Below, in pieces: positions 36,598 through 45,784 of a stretch of DNA of 53,438 nt (position 1 is its first letter; the number at the start of each line of letters is the position of its first letter). The position numbers and the translations under genes were made by a program. This DNA comes from an uncultured Porphyromonadaceae bacterium (GTDB lineage Bacteria; Bacteroidota; Bacteroidia; Bacteroidales; Muribaculaceae): the NCBI GenBank assembly GCA_947427285.1, contig CANEHE010000013.1, positions 1 to 53,438 of the forward strand, given 5' to 3'. The notes under the pieces are model-generated. The model ran no database searches. It had not been told where the DNA came from and saw nothing but the letters and a program-made list of their open reading frames with translations.

Positions 36598-37460
36598 ACC
36601 ATAAAAGAAACGCCCTCGGACGCGGACTCGACTCGCTGATCTCTGTCGGTGAAGTCCAGACAGGCGGCTCATCGGCCATCAATGAGATCGAGGTGGCCCT
36701 TATCGTACCCAATCCTTCACAGCCACGCACCAACTTCGATGCCGAGGCACTGGAGGAACTCGCCGCATCCATCCGGGAACTCGGCGTGATACAACCACTC
36801 TCCCTCCGCTCGACTCCCGACGGCAATTATCAGATCATCGCCGGTGAACGACGCTGGAGAGCCGCGAAAATGGCCGGACTGGTGACAGTGCCGGCATACG
36901 TTCGAACGGCAAGCGACTCGGAAGTGACCGAAATGGCCCTGATCGAGAACATACAGCGCGAGGATCTCAATGCCATCGAAGTGGCTCTTGCGTTCCGGAA
37001 GCTCATCGACACCTACAATCTCACCCAGGACCGCCTGTCCGAACGTCTCGGGAAAAAGCGCGCTACCATAGCCAACCATCTGCGACTGCTCAAACTCCCC
37101 GCAGAAATACAACTCGGACTGCGCGACCGGAAGATCGACATGGGGCATGCCCGCGCCCTTCTTTCCATCGAGGACACGAAGACCCGTCTGAAAATATACA
37201 ACCGGATTCTCTCCCAGGGGCTGAGCGTCCGCAAGGTGGAGGAGATTGCCCGGCAGCTCGGAGAGGACACTCCCACAGAGAAACCACGGAAGGCAAACTC
37301 TGCAGGGGGGTATGAAGCATTCGAACGAGAACTTTCCAACTATTTCCCCACTCCGGTTAAGTTCTCCCGCACCTCATCCGGCAAAGGCTCCATCACATTG
37401 AAGTTTGACAATGACGATCAGCTGCAACGGCTTGTGGAGCTGTTCGAGAAACTCAGATAA
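36594..37460 (+). CDS. parB: Chromosome-partitioning protein ParB (Spo0J)
   Basis: 288 residues. The CTP-binding ParB/Srx fold shows VPNPSQPRTNFD, GVIQPLSLR and GERRWRAAKMAGL, followed by ALIENIQREDLNAIE. The helix-turn-helix that reads parS is LTQDRLSERLGKKRATIANHLRLLKLP. A C-terminal dimerisation domain ends the protein. A parS site was looked for by eye near the gene without success. Confidence 0.97.
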   Translation: MNHKRNALGRGLDSLISVGEVQTGGSSAINEIEVALIVPNPSQPRTNFDAEALEELAASIRELGVIQPLSLRSTPDGNYQIIAGERRWRAAKMAGLVTVPAYVRTASDSEVTEMALIENIQREDLNAIEVALAFRKLIDTYNLTQDRLSERLGKKRATIANHLRLLKLPAEIQLGLRDRKIDMGHARALLSIEDTKTRLKIYNRILSQGLSVRKVEEIARQLGEDTPTEKPRKANSAGGYEAFERELSNYFPTPVKFSRTSSGKGSITLKFDNDDQLQRLVELFEKLR

Positions 37461-37485
37461 ACCTTCCGCAGACAGCCGCAATCTC

Positions 37486-38343
37486 ATGCCACTGACCCGT
37501 CCAATAAGCCATACACACTCGCGCCTCGATCCATTGTCGACATGGTTCGTCGCCTTTCTGTGCGTCCTCATGCTTATCCCGCCGGAAGCCCTGGAGGCAG
37601 CAGTGATCGCCGACTCTGTTTCTCCGGCCTCATCACCGGCGATCCGGCATACATCCACTGAGTTGCCCATCACCCCGGAAGAAACCATCGACATCACACC
37701 CACCCGGGAAGTACGGACCGACTCGACATCCGGCAAAGAGGTATATCTTGACGCCGAGACGCTTGTGCGTATACCCGAAGAGAATACTGACACGGTAAAG
37801 ACCATAGTCACAGATCCCAAATCGCCATACGGCCTGGACGGCAAAATCAAATTCAATCCATCGCCCGAACGTGCCGTATGGCTGTCGGCCCTTTTTCCCG
37901 GACTGGGGCAGATCTATAACCGCCGCTACTGGAAGCTACCCATAATAGTCGGGGGATTCATGGGTCTCGGATATGCCACCGCATGGAACAACTCGCAGCT
38001 TCAGGATTACACGCAGGGCTACCGCGATCTTCTCGACAATGACCCGGCCACAAACTCCTACATGAATTTCTTTCCTCCAAATACGGACGAAAGTTCTCTC
38101 GACAAAACCTGGCTACAATCCACCATGCGGAGCCGACGCAACTTCTACCGCAGAAACCGAGACCTCTGCATAATCTTCATAGTGGCCCTCTATCTCCTAT
38201 GCATGGTCGACGCATACGTCGACGCGTCAATGGCCCATTTCGACATATCTCCGAATCTCTCCATGGACGTGGCTCCCGCAATGATGGTGAGCCCCGGCTC
38301 CCGACGCCCCGCGCTGGGACTCAACTGGGCCTTCAACTTCTAA
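37486..38343 (+). CDS. DUF5683 domain protein
   Basis: 285 residues from ATG 37486 (MPLTRPISHTHSR), 25 bases after parB; the frame is open to 37405, inside parB. A hydrophobic segment near residue 20-38 acts as signal or anchor. The conserved part begins at NPSPERAVWLSALFPGLGQIYNRRYWK and holds two further hydrophobic segments, the last at DLCIIFIVALYLLCMVDAYVDA, then an outer-membrane-like C-terminal strand ending NWAFNF. In Bacteroidales this family regularly sits between parB and a LysM transglycosylase gene, as here. Its function is unknown; a link between chromosome segregation and envelope growth is only suggested by order. Confidence 0.85.
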   Translation: MPLTRPISHTHSRLDPLSTWFVAFLCVLMLIPPEALEAAVIADSVSPASSPAIRHTSTELPITPEETIDITPTREVRTDSTSGKEVYLDAETLVRIPEENTDTVKTIVTDPKSPYGLDGKIKFNPSPERAVWLSALFPGLGQIYNRRYWKLPIIVGGFMGLGYATAWNNSQLQDYTQGYRDLLDNDPATNSYMNFFPPNTDESSLDKTWLQSTMRSRRNFYRRNRDLCIIFIVALYLLCMVDAYVDASMAHFDISPNLSMDVAPAMMVSPGSRRPALGLNWAFNF

Positions 38344-38364
38344 CCTCACACCCAAACCGACAGC

Positions 38365-40095
38365 ATGACTCTACGAAAGCTATTATCACTATCTCTGCTG
38401 ACTCTGTCTCTCGGGCTGTCCGCAGCCGCGAAACCACAGAAAACCAGCATACTCGACATCAAGGAAAGCATAACCGACAGCGACATCGTATTCCCCGAGA
38501 GTTTTGAGACCGACACCCGGAAGCTGCTTGAGAACTGGTATCTGAAAAACTATACCTCCACCGACGACAAATACCGGTCGTCGGATGTCCGGACTTCCGA
38601 TGACCAGATACGTCACCGTCTATCACAGATGCCGACCGTCATAGAGATGCCTTTCAACAGCATCGTCCGCTCATACATCGACCGATACACCCAGCGGGGA
38701 CGGGCTCAGGTGGCCGCCACTCTCGGACTCGCCAACTACTATATGCCTATCTTCGAACAGGCCCTTGAGGAGGCAGGATTGCCTCTGGAACTGAAATATC
38801 TTCCCGTAGTGGAGTCAGCCTTGAATCCAAACGCTGTCTCCCGTCACGGAGCAACCGGTCTCTGGCAGTTCATGCTGGCCACCGGAAAAGGACTCGGCAT
38901 GGAGGTGAACTCACTTGTCGACGAACGCCGCGACCCATACATCTCATCGCGCAAGGCCGCGAAATATCTTAAAGACCTTCACTCCACCTACGGCGACTGG
39001 AGTCTGGCGATCGCCGCATACAACTGCGGTCCCGGAGCCGTCAACAAAGCCATACGCCGGGCCGGGGAAGGGAAACACGACTTCTGGTCGATATACAAGT
39101 ATCTGTCGCCGGAGACACGTGGATATGTCCCGGCCTTCATCGCTGCAAACTATGTGATGACCTATTATCCCGAACATGGCATCTCGCCCGTGCTTCCCAC
39201 AAAGCCATTGGTGACAGACACTGTCGGGATATCCGACCGCATACATTTCAACCAGATCTCCGCTGTCCTCGATATCCCTGTCGAGGAACTGCGTCTTCTC
39301 AACCCGCAGTTCCGCGCCGACCTTGTGCCCGGATCCGCGGAAAAAACCTATATGCTCATCCTCCCGTCCCAGCAGGTACATGCCTACATAGTGAGCGAAA
39401 ACCAGATAAAGGAATACGAAGCCGACAAATATGCACGTCGGGATGTGGTGGAGCCTGGAGACACCCCATCCGACACTCCGCTCCTTGCTTCGGAAGATAC
39501 CACCCTGCCGGATGAAAACCTCTCCAACGCCGACAACACACCTGCCGAGGAGATCCCGGCGGCATCATCCCGGCGGACTGCTGGCGCCTCCACCACCCAC
39601 AAGGTGGCTGCGGGCGAGACACTCGCCTCCATCGCAGAGATATACGGTGTGAATCCGGCCGACATAAAACGATGGAACAATCTGCGCCGCAATTCCGTGC
39701 GTGTCGGGCAACAGCTGCGCATCGCGGGTTCGGGACCAACGGTAGCCCCACAGACAGCTCCGGCACGTCAGAATCAGAGCGTCGCCCAGTCCTCCCAGCC
39801 TAAACCTTCGAAAAACCAACAGACCGCTTCCCGCAAAAACTCAAAGAAGCAACGTCAGCCGGCAAAACCGACGGAACACTCCATCAAAAACGGCGAGAAC
39901 CTGACTGTAATCGCCCAGAAATATGGTGTCACCGTCGATGAGATCAAAAAGGCCAACGGTATGAAGGATGACAACCTCCGCGCCGGAAAATCCATCAAGA
40001 TTCCCACAAAAGGCACAAAAACATCCAAAGGGAAAAAGAACCGCAAGAATTCCTCTGCCTCCAAATCAAAAAAGAGAAGCAAAAAACGCCGCTGA
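38365..40095 (+). CDS. MltD-like lytic transglycosylase with two LysM domains
   Basis: Cleaves peptidoglycan glycan strands in the periplasm. 576 residues: a signal peptide (LLSLSLLTLSLGLSAAA), an SLT domain with catalytic Glu150 in VVESALNPNAVSRHGATGLW, then AAYNCGPGAVNKAI. LysM domains lie at about 411-455 (HKVAAGETLASIAEIYGV) and 512-556 (HSIKNGENLTVIAQKYGV), joined by a Ser/Gln-rich linker. The end is a very basic Lys/Ser tail (KKNRKNSSASKSKKRSKKRR), which could bind anionic polymers. It lies 21 bases after the DUF5683 gene. Confidence 0.94.
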   Translation: MTLRKLLSLSLLTLSLGLSAAAKPQKTSILDIKESITDSDIVFPESFETDTRKLLENWYLKNYTSTDDKYRSSDVRTSDDQIRHRLSQMPTVIEMPFNSIVRSYIDRYTQRGRAQVAATLGLANYYMPIFEQALEEAGLPLELKYLPVVESALNPNAVSRHGATGLWQFMLATGKGLGMEVNSLVDERRDPYISSRKAAKYLKDLHSTYGDWSLAIAAYNCGPGAVNKAIRRAGEGKHDFWSIYKYLSPETRGYVPAFIAANYVMTYYPEHGISPVLPTKPLVTDTVGISDRIHFNQISAVLDIPVEELRLLNPQFRADLVPGSAEKTYMLILPSQQVHAYIVSENQIKEYEADKYARRDVVEPGDTPSDTPLLASEDTTLPDENLSNADNTPAEEIPAASSRRTAGASTTHKVAAGETLASIAEIYGVNPADIKRWNNLRRNSVRVGQQLRIAGSGPTVAPQTAPARQNQSVAQSSQPKPSKNQQTASRKNSKKQRQPAKPTEHSIKNGENLTVIAQKYGVTVDEIKKANGMKDDNLRAGKSIKIPTKGTKTSKGKKNRKNSSASKSKKRSKKRR

Positions 40096-40109
40096 CCTGT
40101 TGTACAGAT

Positions 40110-40886
40110 ATGAATACCGATAAAAACAGACCGCTGATTCTTGTCAGCAACGACGATGGAATAGAAGCAGCCGGAGTACACCGTCTGGTCGAATGGCTGT
40201 CTGCCTTAGGCGACGTGGTCTGCGTTTGCCCGGACTCCCCGCGTTCCGGACAGTCGATGGCCATCACCGTCAACTCACCCCTTCGGCTCACATCTCTTCC
40301 CGACTATAAAGGGACACGGATGCACAAAGCGAACGGCACCCCCACAGATTGTGTGAAGCTTGCAATGCACCAGGTGCTCGACCGTCGTCCGGACCTTGTA
40401 GTGGCAGGTATCAACCACGGCTCAAACGCTGCCGTCAATGTGGTCTATTCCGGCACAATGGGAGCCGTGATGGAGGGATGCGCATTCGGGATTCCGTCTA
40501 TCGGATTCTCGCTGACCGATCACTCTCCGGACGCTGACTTCTCTCCATGCCGCTTCCTTACTGAAAAGATTGTGAAGGCAGTACTCACCGACGGACTTCC
40601 CGACGGGGTATGTCTCAATGTCAACTTCCCTGCCGGACATTCCGAACTCAATGAGATGAGAATAGTACGTGCGGCCCGCGGAAAATGGACCGACGAATAT
40701 GAGGCATATACGGATCCTCACGGCTATCCTTTCTATTGGCTCAAAGGGAAATTCGAAAATGAAGAGCCCGATGCCACCGACACCGACGAATGGTGTCTGG
40801 CCCACGGTATAACCTCCGTAGTACCCACGTTGCTTGACCGCACGGTTCCCGGCCTGATCTCGCTGCCGTCGCTTTCGCTATCGTAA
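40110..40886 (+). CDS. surE: 5'/3'-nucleotidase SurE
   Basis: Nucleoside monophosphatase, 258 residues. The metal site is seen in ILVSNDDGIEAAGVHRL and PDSPRSGQSMAIT, and in GINHGSNAAVNVVYSGTMGAVMEG. Length and motifs are normal. It lies 14 bases after the transglycosylase gene in the same run. Confidence 0.97.
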   Translation: MNTDKNRPLILVSNDDGIEAAGVHRLVEWLSALGDVVCVCPDSPRSGQSMAITVNSPLRLTSLPDYKGTRMHKANGTPTDCVKLAMHQVLDRRPDLVVAGINHGSNAAVNVVYSGTMGAVMEGCAFGIPSIGFSLTDHSPDADFSPCRFLTEKIVKAVLTDGLPDGVCLNVNFPAGHSELNEMRIVRAARGKWTDEYEAYTDPHGYPFYWLKGKFENEEPDATDTDEWCLAHGITSVVPTLLDRTVPGLISLPSLSLS

Positions 40887-40898
40887 AAATCAATCCAG

Positions 40899-41555
40899 AT
40901 GGAAATAATAGATTTCGCCTGCAAACCGTCGCTTGTAAGTCGATATATGCGTGAACTTCGCGACGTGAACATTCAGAATGATCCCCTCCGTTTCCGTGAC
41001 AATCTCCGACGTATCGGACAGATCATGGCATACGAGATCTCATGCCGGATGACCTGGCACGACGAAGAGATAACCACGCCTCTCGGCCCGTGTATGTGTC
41101 AAGAGTGTTCCGAACAGGTCGTACTGGCCACCATTTTGCGTGCCGGTCTCCCTTTTCATGAAGGTTTCCTCAGTTTCTTCGACCGCGCTGAAAACGCATT
41201 CGTGAGTGCATACAGAAAATACAGGGAAAAGGGCGACTCTTTCGACGTGCTTGTGGAATATCTCGCCTCACCCTCAATAGAAGGGAAGACCCTCATTCTG
41301 GTCGACCCGATGCTGGCTACCGGAAGCTCGATGGAACTCGGCTACAAGGCCCTGCTGACGAAAGGATCTCCAGCGCATATACACGTGGCCTCCGTCATCG
41401 CCTCGCAAGCCGGGGTGGACTACGTCAGAGACCATTTCCCGGCAGACCGCACCACGGTCTGGTGCGGCGCGATAGATCCGGAAATCAATTCACACAGTTA
41501 CATAGTTCCCGGCCTCGGCGATGCCGGTGATCTGGCATACGGAAAGAAAGATTGA
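40899..41555 (+). CDS. upp: Uracil phosphoribosyltransferase
   Basis: Pyrimidine salvage: uracil plus PRPP to UMP. 218 residues. The PRPP-binding loop is LVDPMLATGSSMELGY, with ATILRAGLPFHEGFL and the C-terminal uracil-binding YIVPGLGDAGDLAYG. It starts 12 bases after surE. Its TGA overlaps the TTG start of recF. Confidence 0.95.
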   Translation: MEIIDFACKPSLVSRYMRELRDVNIQNDPLRFRDNLRRIGQIMAYEISCRMTWHDEEITTPLGPCMCQECSEQVVLATILRAGLPFHEGFLSFFDRAENAFVSAYRKYREKGDSFDVLVEYLASPSIEGKTLILVDPMLATGSSMELGYKALLTKGSPAHIHVASVIASQAGVDYVRDHFPADRTTVWCGAIDPEINSHSYIVPGLGDAGDLAYGKKD

Positions 41556-42670
41556 CACTCGACAGAATTGAAATAGTCGACTTCAAGAATATCCCCGACG
41601 CGACGATAGATTTCTCGCCGGGGGTGAACTGCCTGCTGGGGATGAACGGCATGGGGAAAAGCAATCTGCTTGAAGCCATCCATTTCCTCAGCTTCGCCCG
41701 CAGTGCCTCGTCGGTTCCGGACCGGTCGCTTGTGCGCCACGGATGCCAGTTCCTGATAGTGAAAGGTGAATATACCTCCGACTCCGGAAGCATAGAGAAA
41801 GTGGCCTGCGGCATAACACCCGGAAAAGGGAAATCACTCAAACTGAACGGTAAGGAATATCAGCGTATATCCGAACATATCGGACGGTTTCCTATTGTCA
41901 CTGTATCGCCCTCCGACACGCGGCTGGTGGATGGTAGCGGCGAAGAACGCCGACGCCTCATGGACATGGTCATATCTCAGGCCGATCCGACATATCTCTC
42001 CCGGCTAATCCGATATACCCGAGCCCTCGACTCCCGCAACCGTATGCTGCGCTCCGGAATGAAAGACTCTCTCCTATATGAGTCGGTGGAACTCACCATG
42101 CAGGAGACCTCCGATACCATTTTCACTGCACGCCGGGAATGGACGGAGCGCATATCGCCTATCTTCGCCGACTATTATACAGCCGTGAGCGGTGGCAAAG
42201 AGAAAGCGCGTCTGGCCTACAGAAGTCAGCTGGAAGGAACATCCCTCCCTAAACTTCTGGCCGAAGCACGCGCTAAAGACCTCATTCTCGGCCACACCTC
42301 CCGGGGTGTGCACCGCGACGACCTTGAGATGACCCTCGACGGATACAGCGCAAGGCGTCTCGGAAGCCAGGGACAGGTAAAGACCTTCACCATCGCCCTG
42401 CGTCTGGCCATATTCGACTATCTGCGCCAGACCGGAGGCAAGACCCCGCTGCTACTTCTTGACGACATCTTCGACAAACTCGATGCCGACAGAGTGGCCC
42501 GCATCATGAAACTTGTGAGCGGCAACCGTTCTTTCGGCCAGATATTCATCACCGATACCAACCGCAAGCATCTCGACGAGATTCTTGCCGAAATCTCCGG
42601 CCCGCGTCTGATGCTTGAAGTGACCGACGGTACTTTCACCAGAATAAACACACCAGATGAAACGCACTGA
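41552..42670 (+). CDS. recF: DNA replication and repair protein RecF
   Basis: SMC-like ATPase that loads RecA at gaps, 372 residues. Walker A is LLGMNGMGKSNLLEAI, the ABC signature RRLGSQGQVKTFTIALRLA and Walker B PLLLLDDIFDKLD. The start is TTG 41552 (TTG-ACA-CTC-GAC), overlapping the upp stop as TTGA. The next in-frame Met lies beyond the Walker A start, so the TTG is well supported. Confidence 0.95.
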   Translation: MTLDRIEIVDFKNIPDATIDFSPGVNCLLGMNGMGKSNLLEAIHFLSFARSASSVPDRSLVRHGCQFLIVKGEYTSDSGSIEKVACGITPGKGKSLKLNGKEYQRISEHIGRFPIVTVSPSDTRLVDGSGEERRRLMDMVISQADPTYLSRLIRYTRALDSRNRMLRSGMKDSLLYESVELTMQETSDTIFTARREWTERISPIFADYYTAVSGGKEKARLAYRSQLEGTSLPKLLAEARAKDLILGHTSRGVHRDDLEMTLDGYSARRLGSQGQVKTFTIALRLAIFDYLRQTGGKTPLLLLDDIFDKLDADRVARIMKLVSGNRSFGQIFITDTNRKHLDEILAEISGPRLMLEVTDGTFTRINTPDETH

Positions 42671-42950
42671 ATCCGTAAGTGTGGCCGAAGTACTCCGGCA
42701 GGCCATCGAGGAAAGTGATCTGGCCGGACGTCTGGCCGAGACAAAAGCCGCGGCGGCATGGCCGTCGATAGTGGGTGCATCCATCGCCGGACAGACAGGA
42801 AAACCTTTTGTCAACGATGGAGTGATGACCGTCGTATGCCGGAGTGCCACCCTCCGGCAGGAACTATCCATGCAACGCTCCATCCTCATACGCCTGATAA
42901 ATCAGGCCGCCGGAGCGGAAGCCGTGACCGAAATCCGGTTCAAAGGCTGA
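42657..42950 (+). CDS. DUF721 / DciA-like protein
   Basis: 97 residues: SVAEVLRQAIEE, AAAWPSIVGASIAGQT, VMTVVCRSATLRQELSMQRSILIRLIN. This is the DUF721 pattern, with the conserved W-x-x-I/V-VG segment and a helix rich in Arg and Leu. Relatives named DciA help load the replicative helicase DnaB. It overlaps the end of recF by 14 bases, which fits a DNA-replication context. Confidence 0.85.
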   Translation: MKRTESVSVAEVLRQAIEESDLAGRLAETKAAAAWPSIVGASIAGQTGKPFVNDGVMTVVCRSATLRQELSMQRSILIRLINQAAGAEAVTEIRFKG

Positions 42951-43009
42951 CGCCGCGATAATCAAACCGTCAAACACAAAAAATCCCTCCTCTCTCCGGT
43001 AAAGAACCT

Positions 43010-43468
43010 ATGATTGACCTGAACAACCTTCCCAAACCGGAAGAATTCCGCCACAGTCTCTCCCTGCAACTCCGTTTCAATGATGTGGACGTGCTCGGAC
43101 ATGTCAACAACACGGTATATTTCTCCTTCTATGACACCGGCAAAGCACATTATTTCACCGACGTAAGAGGCCATGCCGTCGACTGGCTCCATGTCGACAC
43201 AGTGATCGCCAATGTAAACTGCGCCTATATCAATTCTATCGTGTTCGGCGAGGAGATCGAAGTCCTTACCCGATGCGAGACCATACATGAGAAAAGTTTC
43301 CGCATCATGCAGATGCTCCGTGAGAAGCGCACCGGACAGATAAAATCGGTCTGCGAGACCGTAATGGTCTGCTTCGATCCGGCGACAAAAAAGTCTGTGC
43401 CCATATCAGACGAATGGCGTCGGCAACTATGCGAATACGAAGGCCGCGACCTCGATTCGCAGGCCTGA
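43010..43468 (+). CDS. Acyl-CoA thioesterase (hotdog fold, 4HBT family)
   Basis: 152 residues. The 4-hydroxybenzoyl-CoA thioesterase signature LRFNDVDVLGHVNNTVYFSFYD carries the catalytic acidic residue in the NDVDVLGHVNN loop. The rest follows the hotdog pattern (VIANVNCAYINSIVFGEEIEV). The natural acyl substrate is unknown. It lies 59 bases after the DUF721 gene. Confidence 0.9.
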   Translation: MIDLNNLPKPEEFRHSLSLQLRFNDVDVLGHVNNTVYFSFYDTGKAHYFTDVRGHAVDWLHVDTVIANVNCAYINSIVFGEEIEVLTRCETIHEKSFRIMQMLREKRTGQIKSVCETVMVCFDPATKKSVPISDEWRRQLCEYEGRDLDSQA

Positions 43469-43512
43469 CGGAAGGAAACAAATCAAACCAACAAATTACT
43501 CTTCAGCCAATC

Positions 43513-44127
43513 ATGAACGACATTCAGACCCGCATGCGCGGGATACTCGACGCCGAAGCCGAGGCCATCAGAAATATTCCTGTCACCGACGGCTACCGGA
43601 AAGCCATCTCCATAATTACCGAACATGTGGCCACCCGGGGAGGCAAACTCATTGCCTCTGGAATGGGCAAGGCCGGGCAGATAGCCATGAATATAGCTAC
43701 AACATTCTGCTCCACAGGCACTCCCGCCGTATTCCTCCACCCCGCCGAAGCCCAGCACGGCGACCTCGGCATAATGCAGAAGGAGGATGTGCTGCTGCTG
43801 CTCAGCAACTCTGGAAAGACCCGTGAGATAGTGGAACTGGTGGATCTCGCAAAAGCATTGAACCCTCAGATACCTTTGATTGTTATTACAGGAGACCCAT
43901 ACAGTCCGTTGGCCAGAATGTCCGACGTAGCCCTCTTCACCGGCGGTGCTCCTGAGGTGTGTCCCCTCGGCATGACACCCACCACCTCCACCACAATGAT
44001 GACCGTCATCGGCGACGTACTTGTGGTAGGAATGATGGAAGCCATCGGTTTCACGATACAGGAATACGCCAAAAGACACCATGGAGGCTATCTCGGCCAT
44101 AAGTCAAAACAGGCAGCAGGACGCTGA
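43513..44127 (+). CDS. SIS-domain sugar-phosphate isomerase, KdsD/GutQ-like, without CBS domains
   Basis: Probable D-arabinose-5-phosphate isomerase feeding Kdo synthesis for LPS. 204 residues from ATG 43513; the frame is open further upstream but overlaps the thioesterase gene. SIS motifs are IASGMGKAGQIAMNIATTF, STGTPAVFLHPAEAQHGDLG, LLSNSGKTREIVELV and CPLGMTPTTSTTMMTVIGD, all close to KdsD. E. coli KdsD has two CBS domains after the SIS domain, making about 320 residues; here the protein ends at the SIS domain. Single-domain forms are known, so it is likely active. Confidence 0.88.
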   Translation: MNDIQTRMRGILDAEAEAIRNIPVTDGYRKAISIITEHVATRGGKLIASGMGKAGQIAMNIATTFCSTGTPAVFLHPAEAQHGDLGIMQKEDVLLLLSNSGKTREIVELVDLAKALNPQIPLIVITGDPYSPLARMSDVALFTGGAPEVCPLGMTPTTSTTMMTVIGDVLVVGMMEAIGFTIQEYAKRHHGGYLGHKSKQAAGR

Positions 44128-44163
44128 TCTCATCTCTGACAACCCTCTCACAATCCAATCGCA

Positions 44164-45060
44164 ATGACAAAGGTAGATATCGCTTTAGATCTCAAGCAAT
44201 TTGACAAGCATTCGAAAGAATACGAAATAATCTCCGACGTTCTGGCCACACGTGCCACCGCATACGAACTGGCTGCTGAAGAGCGTAACATCGACGCTCT
44301 GGAACGCATCGTGCAGGCCCTGCGTGTAATGCGGGATTTCCCAGACTTCGACAACCGGGAATTCCGCACGCTTCTGGCTGCCCTCATCTTCGACCTTGCG
44401 GAGATCCATTTCGTCCTCAAGGACTACAAACAAAGTGAAAAGGAACTTGAAACCCTTTTCAAAGTGATGGAAAGCCTCCTGAAAGAGGACCCCGACCGGT
44501 TCGGACGTTATCATATCCTGGCCATGGAGCTTTCCACACGCATTCTGCGGTCACGCAAGAAAGCACTTGAACTGCTGGTGAAGCAACAGATCAACACCGG
44601 TCAGCTCTATGAGAAGGTCAACTCAGGCGTAGTGGCCGCAACAGACAAACTTGTCGACTCTCTCCGCAAGACCGGTCAGCTGCTCGGAGCCGCCGGCGAC
44701 TATAAGGCCGCTCTGAAATTCTTTGCCGAAGCCATCAAATTCAGCAAGAAACGCACAGGCAGAGTCACGCGCAAGGAAGTCACCATGACAATCGAGATGG
44801 CGGAGATCATGATGCGCATCAAGCAGATGCGTCCCCGCGCGAAACGGCTGCTTGAAGCCGTCCTTCCCCACGCAATCGCTCTTGAGACAATCGAACTGGA
44901 AGAGAATATCCTCGCTCTGCTGGAGATTCTCAACAATGATTCGACACGCGAACCCCGCTGGCGCACATTCATGCACCGCCTCAATCTGGCATCCCGCAAA
45001 GGGAAAGCAAACCAGAACTCCGTGGAAGATGGCAAAAACGAAGCGGAAAACAAACTGTAA
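44164..45060 (+). CDS. Helical-repeat (TPR-like) protein upstream of ribH
   Basis: 298 residues, no signal peptide, almost entirely alpha-helical. Helix pairs rich in Ala, Leu, Glu and Lys resemble TPRs (DYKQSEKELETLFKVMESLL, AGDYKAALKFFAEAIKFSKK). It ends in a charged tail with many Asn, Lys and Glu. I do not recognise a named family. A protein of this type is commonly encoded directly before lumazine synthase in Bacteroidales. It lies 36 bases after the kdsD-like gene and 32 before ribH, so cotranscription is likely. A scaffold role is a guess. Confidence 0.75.
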   Translation: MTKVDIALDLKQFDKHSKEYEIISDVLATRATAYELAAEERNIDALERIVQALRVMRDFPDFDNREFRTLLAALIFDLAEIHFVLKDYKQSEKELETLFKVMESLLKEDPDRFGRYHILAMELSTRILRSRKKALELLVKQQINTGQLYEKVNSGVVAATDKLVDSLRKTGQLLGAAGDYKAALKFFAEAIKFSKKRTGRVTRKEVTMTIEMAEIMMRIKQMRPRAKRLLEAVLPHAIALETIELEENILALLEILNNDSTREPRWRTFMHRLNLASRKGKANQNSVEDGKNEAENKL

Positions 45061-45092
45061 CAAACAGGACTTCATCAATACGATTCCATTCC

Positions 45093-45587
45093 ATGTCTAC
45101 CGAACTTACCAGCGGGAAAGCTCCCGTCGCTGATGTAAAGCCTGACGATCCCGCTTTCTCATGCGCCATCGTAAAAGCGCAGTGGAACGACCATATCACC
45201 GGTCCTCTGGCAGCCGGAGCTGTCCGGACACTCCGTGATGCAGGCGTATCTCCCGACAACATAAAGGAGATCACCGTGCCCGGAGCCGTCGAACTTGTCT
45301 TCGCCGCCCGGCGCGCGATAGAGTCACTGCATCCTGACGCGGTCATAGTGATCGGATGCGTGATAAGAGGCGACACACCACACTTCGACTACGTGTGCCA
45401 GTCTGTAACCCAGGGGGTGACAATCCTCAATACCGAAGGGAAAGTGCCCGTCATATTTTCAGTGCTGACAGTCGAGAACGAGGATCAGGCCCTTGACCGG
45501 GCCGGTGGCCGTCTCGGCAACAAAGGATCCGAAGGAGCTCTGACAGCCATATCGATGGCAAACCTTTCCCGCTCCCTCTCACGATAA
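45093..45587 (+). CDS. ribH: 6,7-dimethyl-8-ribityllumazine synthase
   Basis: Penultimate step of riboflavin synthesis, 164 residues. Motifs: FSCAIVKAQWNDHITGPL, VPGAVELVFAARRAI, VIVIGCVIRGDTPHFDYVC with the catalytic His, VPVIFSVLTVENEDQALDRA, and the closing GNKGSEGALTAI. It is the last gene of the parA-led run. Confidence 0.97.
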   Translation: MSTELTSGKAPVADVKPDDPAFSCAIVKAQWNDHITGPLAAGAVRTLRDAGVSPDNIKEITVPGAVELVFAARRAIESLHPDAVIVIGCVIRGDTPHFDYVCQSVTQGVTILNTEGKVPVIFSVLTVENEDQALDRAGGRLGNKGSEGALTAISMANLSRSLSR

Positions 45588-45605
45588 TCAAAACCCCTCC
45601 GATTA

Positions 45606-45638
45606 CATTAAAAAATCTTCTTTTAAGATTTTTTAATG
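45606..45638. terminator. AT-rich 14-bp perfect inverted repeat after ribH
   Basis: CATTAAAAAATCTT (45606-45619) pairs perfectly with 45625-45638 around a 5-base loop, and the 3' arm contains TTTTTT. It begins 19 bases after the ribH stop and probably ends the long gene run. It could also be a DNA-binding site for the gene that follows. Confidence 0.55.
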
Positions 45639-45642
45639 TTTC

Positions 45643-45677
45643 GGGGGGGGTAATTTGTCTCCCTTTTATTAATTTTG
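45643..45677 (+). promoter_or_regulatory. Promoter of the 2071-residue GLUG protein with a G8 tract
   Basis: TAATTTTG at 45670-45677 is a good -7 box. The place where a -33 TTTG is expected, 19-20 bases upstream, is occupied by a run of eight G (45643-45650). A TTTG at 45654-45657 is too close (12 bases). The leader to the ATG at 45785 is about 100 bases. Confidence 0.5.
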
Positions 45678-45784
45678 CAGTCTACTACCCTCACCTCATA
45701 CAGGAAGGATATGATGCAAAAGGGGTTCCATCACATCCATCCCTGATTAAATATCATTTCACCAACGAACCCCTCGAAAACCGC

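Noticed and set aside
45606..45680. Invertible promoter (phase-variable switch) upstream of the GLUG protein
   Set aside because: The inverted repeat arms are separated by only 5 bases and do not flank the promoter, and no invertase gene is nearby.
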